From Corylus avellana (Eukaryota; Streptophyta; Magnoliopsida; Fagales; Betulaceae): DNA of 64,000 bases. Position numbers and translations under genes: made by a program. The notes beneath the pieces were generated by a model. It saw only the letters and a list, made by a program, of their open reading frames with translations, was not told where the DNA came from and did no database searches. Within the stretch, counting starts at the first letter, position 1; every line of letters begins with the position of its first letter. The stretch covers positions 25,891,995 through 25,955,994 of the forward strand of contig NC_081545.1 of the NCBI RefSeq assembly GCF_901000735.1, written 5' to 3'. Shown piece by piece: positions 55,901-64,000 of this stretch.

Positions 55901-58063
55901 CAGCTCCACTTTACATATTGGATGAGGTATTTTAAACTTAATTCTTCTTCATTTATTAATCTATCCTTGATAATCCTACTACTCTTGGAGTAGCTGAATT
56001 GGATATCTATTTCATAATTCATTCAACTAATCTGACCTTTAACCCCTCTTTTCGAAAAAAATAAAATAAAATTAAGGTTTAATCCCAACTGAGTGTGGCT
56101 ATGTACATTTTGAGGCCTTTGTCAAGCTAGTTGGACAAGTTCAGAAAAATTGCTGGGATTTTTGGATTCCAATAATATAAAACCCGATAAAATTAGAATT
56201 AGGTCAAAATATCTTTTTGGAACTTGCAAATTAAAATCAATGGCTTTTCACTATCTTGTACACACCCATATATATGAGACTCTGCCATAACGAGTTTCCT
56301 CACGGAGCTCTATGTTGCTTTTATCATTCATTGCTTCATCTAGTGCACAACGTTGTTCTCAGATGGATTTGCAAATGATTTTGATTTTTGAGGTGGTTTA
56401 CAGGTCGATGCAGCTCTCGATCTAAGCCACACACAGAACATTGGGCGAATGATAAAAGCTCACTTCCCACATTCACAGGTTTGATGACACTTACCATGCT
56501 TGCAGGGTTAATGCTTGCTTGTGATTTATGTGATGTTTTATGATTCCCTTATTCTTCTTCATTTTCTGCCTTAACTTTATAGAATATGAAGCATAAAATT
56601 TGTAAAGCATAAGGAATATCAAATTAATAGAACATAGTGTTTTTTGTTGATCTGTTTAAATAAAAACTTTGGGAACATTGTGAAAAGTATTATTCATTTT
56701 GGCTGAGGCATGCCATGAAAACTGCCGTTCAACTCTATTTGGCCCCTTTGGATATGTACTTCAGTTTTGGTAATTTAACGTTTAGTTTCCATGACTAAAA
56801 GTGTGAAACATTTTTCTCAATGCATGTATATATTATTGCTTGGTCAGTTCCCTAATTTTTTTTGAAAAGGATTGTGAAAGTTGCTTGGATCAATGCTTGA
56901 CTCAGGATGCCTGCAGAAAGAGGAACAAAAAAGTCTTAGATCTTAAAAGTGAAACTACTCGAGGCTTTTTTATGAAATTATGTCAACTGATTGTCTGGTA
57001 ATAGAACATTTAGCCTGAAGTGTTCTATGTATGCTTGTGCAATAGATGATATGCCATGCATGAAACATTTGAAAGCAAGGATAAATGTGGTGGTATGTAT
57101 TGTATTTTAATTGTTTCATATGATACAAGGCATGCAACATTCATGTGTTGCACGAGCCCTGCTCCGTGTATCTGGTGCATGGAGAGTTCAACCAGCAATT
57201 ATCATCTCAGCTATTTGATAAAACATGCAGAGTAGAGTTGTGCAAGTAGAAGAACTTCAACCAAGAAGAAAAACACAAAAAAAGATCATTTAAAGGTCAA
57301 CTTTTGCTTTTCATGTGATTAGGGTGTCACACATTAGGTCCTATCTAGATTTGACCAATGCAAGATGGTATTTTTTTTTTTAAGTTTTAAATTCTTAGTG
57401 AAACCATGACTTGCAAAAGTGAGATTATTGTGTCTAGTACTTTAAAGTCAGTTCAATGAGATGTCTTATTTTTTTGCTTCGTACCAAAAAGTTTATGTTT
57501 TTTTGTTTTTTAAATGTCATATACAAAGGAATGAATATTTGATATCTAAGTAGTGATCGAAAAGAATTTCTTGTCTTAATTGTTCCAGTTAATTAGGAAA
57601 ATAAAGTCTAATTTACCATACAAGATGACTTTATAAGATTGAACATTTTATAGCATCTAATTTTAGCACAAATGAGGCCTACAGTAAAGCTATTTATAAA
57701 ATTAGTAAGCATTCAAGAGATCAGTGATTATGATTGTCCCTGTGCAGCTTTTGTACACTTGGAATTATCAAAAGGACCCCCTTTCTTGAAATATCAATGC
57801 TTAGTAATTCAATATCTTTGCAGAAAGATAGGTCAAAGAATGAAGTGTCAGACATCAAATTTGAGTGGGGATGTTACTAGAGAAAATCAGCTTCCTGTTA
57901 CATTAAGCCTACGTGGGAGTAATCTTCTTTTCTTTGGTTTTTGTTTTTGCAGTTTATTGTGGTCTCGTTAAAAGAAGGCATGTTCAACAATGCTAATGTT
58001 CTTTTCCGGACAAAATTTGTGGATGGTGTTTCCACCGTTCAAAGGACTGTTGCGGCTAAGTAG
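46973..58063 (+). CDS. SMC2: SMC2, condensin ATPase subunit
   Basis: SMC2 pairs with SMC4 in condensin to compact and separate chromosomes. Twenty exons: 46973-47290, 47582-48262, 48353-48496, 48605-48895, 48989-49174, 49254-49418, 49502-49561, 49917-49979, 51111-51202, 51445-51541, 53223-53339, 53422-53640, 54306-54446, 54712-54879, 54959-55143, 55287-55380, 55457-55545, 55701-55926, 56404-56478, 57953-58063. They join in frame to 1173 residues, the expected size. The N-terminal head has Walker A GLNGSGKS (residues 32-39) and the Q-loop region [14 protein letters not shown] long coiled coil flanks a hinge (~480-690; [33 protein letters not shown]). The C-terminal head has signature LSGGQRS (~1083) and Walker [14 protein letters not shown]. 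The start is a clean ATG in [14 protein letters not shown]. All junctions are GT-AG. No defect seen. Confidence 0.97.
52123..52331. mobile_element. Solo-LTR-like element in SMC2 intron 10
   Basis: A 209-bp unit begins TGTAACACCCC and ends GGGTTGTTACA, with inverted ends TGTAAC/GTTACA. It is flanked by ATATT and ATTTT, a possible 5-bp target duplication with one change. No second LTR, primer site or purine tract is adjacent. It sits in the 1.7-kb intron 51542-53222, whose 51915-52120 part (taggggcagcaaccc...) may be another decayed element. Confidence 0.55.
54509..54647. repeat. Imperfect tandem repeat, 80-bp period, in SMC2 intron 13
   Basis: Units near 54509 and 54589 share ACAAAGAAACAGC, a CTGGC core and CAGCTAAA. 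Non-coding. Confidence 0.6.
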
Positions 58064-59655
58064 AGCAAGTGATCGCTGTTGTCTTGTGATGCCTTTGCAT
58101 TTAATTCTAGTAAGGGGTGTGTGTTGAGAACATATTTTTTTGAGTTACTTATGTTTGTTTTTTTTATTGGTAGCTCATGAATCCCATGGAACTTGAACCC
58201 GTGATCTTAGCTGCAAATATTTGTGAGAGTATATAACTTATTTTGCGTCAAATGGCCTTCCACCCCATAAGAATGTGAACAAAGTGGTTGCTAGTGCAAT
58301 ATGGACTATTTTCTTCAGTTGTTTTGGGCCATCTTGGGTTTTGCCTAGATGAGTTGTATGCTTGTTGGTGGACTACCGACAGCACTCGGAGTGCTGCTGT
58401 GTGGATGGTACCTTCATGATTTTAATGGTGTCTATGAAGGAAAATGAATTATATAAGTTTTGAGGACTGTGAGAGGATATTGAAAGAGATTAAGTCCTTA
58501 TTCTTCAAAACTCTATATCTTTGGACGTCTATTTTTGTTTCTCCTTTGACGATTAGTTATCACGACTTTTTTGTTCTTTTTAGTGAGGTGTTTTCTCCTG
58601 TATACTTCTTGTGGACTTGGGGCACCTTATACTCTTAATGATATCTTGATCACTTATATATATATATATGAAGAGAGCGGTTGATCCCAAGCTTGACAGA
58701 TTTTTGGCTTTTAGAATCATATGCAGATTTATAGATATTTAAGATTACACTCTTTTAACTACTATATATTCTAACTTTTCAAAATTATTGTCTGTTCAGG
58801 TGGCTGTCTTTTAGTCAAGCTAATAGAGAGTTTGCAGTTACCTCCATATATATCCAGGCCAGTGAAGTTTATTACTGGGTAAAGGAAATCTTGGTACCAT
58901 GCTTGTATATTTGTTGTTGTATTCCTAATATTAGAAGTTATTTCCATGTATCTTCAACTGTAGATATACACTTTGTCTGACAATCCATCTTAGACGAACC
59001 TCATGTTTAGTAGTACAAAGAGTTGTACCTCTTCCCTCTTAAGACTAAAGCCTACTTGATCAGGTTGACTTTCCAAGGTCTGCTTTGCAAATACATTGAG
59101 TTCCTCTTGCATCACTTTCCTCTATAAAATGCTAGAAATCAATATTTGCTCTTTCTTCTTTTCTTTTTGTTTTTTTTGTCAGCAATTCCGCATAAGATTA
59201 CGAGTGAAAAAAGGTGTTGGGAGGGTTGGAGCCCTTACATGTCTTTCAACTTGTCGTGAGTGCAATAAATGTTTAATTGTAACATCTCCTGTTTTTGTTC
59301 TAGTTGGAGTCAACTGTCAAGATACGGTTGGAACCTGGTACATTGCATACCTTTTAGTGGGTAACTAAAAAAAAGAAGACTAATAAATGTTATACCACCA
59401 AAAGAAGAAATTGCACCAAAGCAATGATTTCGAGGATTCTCCTAAAATAGTTACATCTTCCCTCCAATTTGTTGGTATTGATCAGCCAAACAAAAAGAAA
59501 AAACCTTGCACAAGGCCACAACTCTTAACACTCAATTAAACCTCCTCTTCTGTCAAAATGTTGGAGTTTCCAAAAGTAAATCTAAAAGTAGAGAGGGAGA
59601 GGAGTTATAACCTTTATGAAGGAGACCTTTTTTAGAACAAGTATTTAAAAAAATT
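58064..59655. other. SMC2 3' region and intergenic DNA
   Basis: 58064-58200 is probably SMC2 3' UTR. A GAACTTGAACCCGTGATCT segment at 58191-58209 looks like a reversed tRNA box B and may belong to a decayed minus-strand SINE. A TA tract lies at 58658-58669. No gene is supported. A 90-codon open frame at 59096-59368 has no recognisable domain. Confidence 0.45.
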
Positions 59656-60240
59656 GGGTTAAATGCTAAATACCTCATTGTGGTTTTGTTGCTTTATTTT
59701 TTTTTTTCCTTAGGATTTGATTTTTATCACAGGAGGTCATTGTGGTTTTGATAATAGACCAAATTAGTCATTCTGTTAGTTAGGTGACTTAACGGAAGTC
59801 CACGTGGATCAATCAAATGTTGACATGTGGTACTTACTTAATTTTTTTTTTTAAATTAAAAAAAAATGTATTTTTTTTAAAAAATAAATAAATAATTGGG
59901 GGTGCCCGAGCTATCCCCTTGGCCATTTGGGGGTGGCCCCCCACCCTCATCTGGCCGGATGGGGGTGGCCGACCACCCCCTTGGCGAGCCACCCCCATCC
60001 GGCCAGATCCCCCAATTTTTTTTTGTTTTTTTGTTTTTTTAAAAAAAAATTAAGTAGGTGTCACATCACATGTCAACATTTGATTGGTCCATGTTGACTT
60101 CCGTTAAGTCAACGGTCAACTGACAGAGGACTAATTTGGTCTACTATCAAAACCACATGACCTCCTATGATAAAAATCAAACCGTAGGAAGAAAAAAATA
60201 AAGTAACAAAACTCCAAGAAGGTATTTAATATTTAACCCT
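59656..60240. mobile_element. Foldback MITE with GC-rich core
   Basis: 585 bp. The left arm (GGGTTAAATGCTAAATACC...) is an imperfect reverse complement of the right arm (...GGTATTTAATATTTAACCCT). Inverted similarity extends ~200 bp inward, e.g. TTGATTTTTATCA, ACTTAACGGAAGTC and TCAACATTTGATTGGTCC-type segments. The core (59900-60010) is GC-rich with repeated GGGGGTGG / CCACCCCC words in both orientations. No coding sequence and no clear target duplication. The long-TIR form resembles non-autonomous Mutator-like elements. Confidence 0.8.
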
Positions 60241-62080
60241 AAAATGAAATCGTCTGAATTGAACAAATTTTAAATAGTACGGATAAAGTTACATATATAC
60301 CTTTGAGGCCTTAATTTTCATGTGAATTCATTTTTTTTTTTAAAAAAATAATAATAAAAAACAGGGAATCTAAACTCCTCTAAACTGAACGATTGCTAAT
60401 TTATAACTTGAAATATCCAAAGTGTCCTTCTATTATTAAAAAAAAAAAGAAAAAGAAAAAGAAAAAGAGAACAATGCCAAAAAAAGAAAAAGAAAAAAAA
60501 AGTAGGGGCTGAAGGGAGCCTAGGTTTACTCCCCACGGCCATGGAGGGGGGAGACTCATGGCCTTGGTCTCCTCTCCAACAGCCGTGGAAGAGACCCATG
60601 GCCTAGGTCTCCTCTCCCACGGCCAAGGGGTGGTCCGTCCATCCCTTCAATTCTTCCTCTCTCTCTCCTCCTTTTTTTTTTTTTTTTTTTGCTTATAATA
60701 AAATGGTGCTTCTTCGATCATTTCAAGTCTTAAATTAACACCTGCAATTTTTCGTCAATTTTAATGCCAGAGGATGTAACTTGTGTTAAGAGTATATTAT
60801 GAGATTTGATATGATTTGATTTTATATCATGAGATTTGATCTCAGCATTAATATAAATACAATTTGGCAGTGTTAGCTTAGAAATGGGGTTAAGTGTAAT
60901 TTTCCCATAATAAATAAAGTTTGTAATTTCAGTTTTAACAGATTCAATTAATTAAATTATATCCTATCCATATACAATTAATTTTCCTATTGAAATTCTT
61001 AGGTTTCTTTGCTTTCTTTTAGGAGAGATCATATTAGATTAGATTTCTAATACTGCTAATAATTAAGATCCAGATGTACGGAAAAAAGGTCATGGGCTCA
61101 CAAAACCATGCACGCCCACGACGGTGCGCTAGGAAACATCCTCCTTTAAGAAAAATAATTAGTCAGAAATGGAAATTTAGAAGAGGGCGGATAATATATA
61201 TGCCCAAGATCATTGGAACATGAGAAAATCATACTTCCACATGACAGGATTTTTAAGATCTTGGCAAGTATACTGGCGGTGCTTTAGAAAATTCATGTAT
61301 TCTGGCGAATGTCTCCTCTGTCCTTGTTAAGTACAACCATGTGTTTCTCTCACTCAAACGATTGCAAATCCACTAATATCATAATTTATGTACTCTCAGT
61401 TTCTGGGTTTTCTTGTCAGTTTGATCTGAAAATGATGAATATGAAAATGAAGATGATGTTTGTGAAAAGAGGATGTAACTAACGATAGAACAGAACATGT
61501 TCCCTTTGACATTCTCAAGTCATGGGTAATGCGAATTATGCCATACACGTAAGTTATATGTTTAAAAAACTCAGTTGACTTGAAGCAGAAAAAATAAAAG
61601 AAAATAAAATGATTAACAAACTCGCATGTCAAACACCCATTATTTTATTAATTAATTAAGGTACATCTATGTTGGGAGTCAGCAATCCCATTAATTTTTT
61701 TATTTAAAAGGAGTATTTTGCACCCACAAAGCTTGAAAATACAAATCTTGAGGACTTTGCTTCAAAGTGAGGGAGGGAAGGAGTGGGGAAGATTGAAACA
61801 TATATTATAATGGTTTATTTTGAGAGTAAACTGGTTGACTTTCTATATAAAATGGTATAATTTATTTAATATGTACTTTTTTTCATCTGAAAGAATGGTC
61901 GATTATCTATGTCCCTTCGGATGATGAATTGGACCATTTGATAAAATCCCTTTAGACATGGAAGATCCGATGCTTTGATTTGTACACTTCAATTATTTAG
62001 TTTATCTTCTTACAAAATTCTTTTTGGTTGAAGTGTCTTAAAGAAACCGTTGATCATGTTGACTTTTTTTTTTTTGTGTG
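60241..62080. other. Intergenic DNA upstream of the aldo-keto reductase
   Basis: No gene seen. 60530-60640 has short repeated words of the ACGGCCATGG / CATGGCC type with TCTCCTCTCC, part of an unclassified repeat. The rest is AT-rich and unrecognised. Confidence 0.5.
62059..62064 (+). promoter_or_regulatory. Possible W-box
   Basis: TTGACT lies 24 bp upstream of the TATA box. TTGACY is the WRKY-factor core; a 6-bp match occurs often by chance. Confidence 0.25.
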
Positions 62081-62082
62081 TG

Positions 62083-62090
62083 TATAAATA
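62083..62090 (+). promoter_or_regulatory. TATA box of the aldo-keto reductase gene
   Basis: TATAAATA is a perfect consensus, 116 bp upstream of the ATG. Confidence 0.75.
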
Positions 62091-62137
62091 GCCGTCCACA
62101 CATAGCCTATTTGTGTTGTGGCCTAAAAATACATTAC

Positions 62138-62205
62138 AGAGACAGAGACAGAGACAGAAACAGAGAGACGAGACAGAGAGACGAGACAGAGAGAGAGAGA
62201 GAGAG
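62138..62205. repeat. GA-rich microsatellite in the 5' UTR
   Basis: GAGACA hexamers, then GAGAGACGAGACA units and a (GA)n run ending directly at the ATG. Such GA-rich leaders are common near plant transcription starts. Confidence 0.9.
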
Positions 62206-63019
62206 ATGAGGAGCAATCAGGTGCGGTTGAACTGTGGTATAACAATGCCTTCCATTGGACTAGGCACTTATTCCTCCCAAAATGACAGTGAGACGACAGA
62301 GCTAGCCATTCATATGGCCCTCAAGGTATTATAAAATACAAATGAAGAAGAAAAATACATTTGATTTTGTTGCTATTTTTTCTATGAAAATGCTAATCAA
62401 CATGCATGGCTGTGTAATATGCAGATGGGTTACAGGCTTTTTGATACAGCAAAAATCTATGGTTCAGAGCCAGCTGTGGGGAAAGCTTTGACAGATGCAA
62501 TTCATGATGGGACGGTAGACAGAGGAGACATTTTTGTTACATCTAAACTCTGGGGGAGTGATCACCACGACCCTGTTTCAGGCCTCAAGCAAACTCTGCG
62601 GTAACCACTATGCACATGCAGGAAGAAAAACAAGAAAAATAAAATTAATAATAGCAAATTCTCTTTTCACGGATGCCAAGATTGGATTTTTTTTCACTCA
62701 CATGATTTAAATATAATCTTTTAAAGCAGGTTTTAGAGAAATTAATATTTGTTTTGGGTTTGTGTTGGAATTTAGGAAGATGGGGATGGAATATGTGGAC
62801 ATGTACCTGGTGCACTGGCCAGTGAAGTTGAAGCCGTGGGCTTGTGATGCCGTCCCCAAAGAGGAGGACTTTGAACCGTTGGATCTTGAGTCCACCTGGG
62901 CTGGGATGGAGAAGTGCCTCGACATGGGGCTGTGCAGATGCATTGGTGTCAGCAATTTCTCCAGCAAGAAGATCCAACGGCTGCTAGATTTTGCTTCTGT
63001 ACCTCCGGCCGTCAATCAG
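62206..63019 (+). CDS. Aldo-keto reductase (AKR4-like), 5' part; runs off the window
   Basis: NADPH-dependent carbonyl reductase with a (beta/alpha)8 barrel. Exons seen: 62206-62325, 62425-62600, 62776-63019, giving residues 1-180 of an expected ~320. A donor GTACAG follows 63019, and no further exon is recognisable to 64000, so intron 3 exceeds 980 bp. Motifs: LNCGITMPSIGLGTYSS at the N-terminus, GYRLFDTAKIYGSE, VTSKLWGSDH, MYLVHWPVKLKPWACD, GLCRCIGVSNFSSKK. The catalytic tetrad is present: Asp47, Tyr52, Lys81, His112. The HWPVKLKPWA loop fits plant AKR4 enzymes (chalcone reductase, codeinone reductase-like and aldose reductase-like members). The substrate cannot be assigned because the specificity-determining C-terminus is missing. 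Confidence 0.9.
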
Positions 63020-64000
63020 GTACAGTACCATGGTCGTACTCACAGCCAAACAAATTTTAAAATTCCATAACAAAAAAATAAAAATCATATAAAGAATAGG
63101 TTGAAGATGATGCAAATCATCAGTATGAGTCATGCCATTTTCATCGTGGTCAGTGTTGTCATCAAATATATATATATTTTTATGGGAAATTATGGGGACA
63201 TATATATAGTCCAATGTATGTGTACCAGCAAAGTGGAATTTTCAAACTCTGTGACGTTGGGTTTGAATTTAAGTCAATAATTTAATAGAAAAAAAGGAAA
63301 AACTACAAATCAATAAATCTTATTTTTTGTCTTCCATACGTGTCAATGTGTCATTCATTTTCATGTTTGGCTACTAATTAATGCTAATAGAAGAATAGCA
63401 GCCAACCGAAAAGACGTGAAATATAAAAATATATATGATTAGGCATGCAAAAAGAAAAAGAAAAAAGTCAATGATTTATTGAATATTGTTTTTTTTTTTT
63501 TTTTTTGTAATTTAGTGAATATTGTTTTTGAAATCAACAAAGTGTATTCAAAAGAGTGGCAAGCAGGTACTTTCAAACATGCTTCAGTTAGAATTAAAAA
63601 TAAAAAATAAAAAATAAAAAGAAGAAGAAGAGGAGAGAAATGTTAAAGGTCAATAAGTTTCTCATATTTGGCTCATATTCTCTTATAATCAACTATTGGA
63701 TTTGTGGGGTTCACCATTAACTTATGTGGGATGTAAATAAGTCTACAAATCTAATGATTGATTGTAAATGAACATGGGCCAAATATAGGGAACTTATTAA
63801 CTCCTAGCATTTAAAAATAAAAAATGATAATAATAATAAGGCATGCTTCAATTATGCCTATGGTCCGGGAAGGACCCAAAAAGAGTTTTGTCACATAATT
63901 GAATAGGTATAATATATACTAATTTTAATAAAAATGTGGTTTCTAGCATTCATGATAGAATAGGTATAATATGGATATATAGTATATACCACATTTTTAT
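63020..64000 (+). other. Intron 3 of the aldo-keto reductase (incomplete)
   Basis: AT-rich, with a poly(T) run at 63489-63506, an AAAATAAAAAATAA-type tract near 63600, and GAA/TAA microsatellite fragments. No acceptor-linked coding segment was found. Confidence 0.6.

Noticed and set aside
60396..60599. 67-codon minus-strand ORF with Phe-rich tail
   Set aside because: Reads through poly(A)/T and a simple repeat; composition artefact.

Overview
The window is nuclear DNA of a eudicot plant, probably a woody rosid. The evidence is AT-rich intergenic DNA, spliced plant genes, a Reina-like chromovirus, plant-type L1 LINEs carrying an RNase H domain, tRNA-derived SINEs, hAT-type and long-TIR MITEs, and a 20-N scaffold gap at 21915-21934. 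The species cannot be fixed from the sequence alone.

Four genes look functional. They are a three-exon cytosolic pyruvate kinase (3037-5659, +), the organellar circularly permuted GTPase NOA1/RIF1 in 13 exons (29420-37307, +), the condensin subunit SMC2 in 20 exons (46973-58063, +), and the 5' half of an aldo-keto reductase (62206 to the right edge, +). Joining the exons I placed keeps frame throughout: 506, 566 and 1173 residues for the first three, close to the usual family lengths. Three genes are decayed or doubtful. A NAC gene at 7720-13592 is split by an LTR retrotransposon. A second NAC-like gene (38569-37938, -) has a frame break. A ZNF598/HEL2-like E3 ligase survives only as fragments (43768-44090, +).

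Layout: 1-2.9 kb, repeats and AT microsatellites; 3.0-5.7 kb, pyruvate kinase; 6.1-7.2 kb, two inverted-repeat MITEs; 7.7-13.6 kb, NAC pseudogene with the chromovirus; 13.6-19.9 kb, gene-free DNA with dispersed duplications, a 500-bp hAT MITE, a SINE and another MITE; 19.98-28.06 kb, a block bounded by 393-bp direct repeats and holding a LINE fragment, a chain of short LTR-like units, the gap and an apparently intact LINE; 29.3-37.3 kb, NOA1; 37.9-38.6 kb, NAC-like gene; 38.8-43.5 kb, a diverged segmental duplication with a LINE inserted in one copy; 43.8-44.1 kb, ZNF598 remnant; 45.3-45.6 kb, second hAT MITE; 46.6-58.1 kb, SMC2 and its promoter; 59.7-60.2 kb, GC-cored foldback MITE; 62.1-64 kb, aldo-keto reductase.

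The functional genes do not form a pathway; they are ordinary housekeeping or metabolic genes in repeat-rich DNA. I found no convincing new biological system. The most unusual structures are the alternating chain of two LTR types next to the gap, the 393-bp direct repeats around the LINE block, the reading-frame break shared by both NAC copies, and a 25-bp perfect inverted repeat plus an E2F-type site in the SMC2 promoter.
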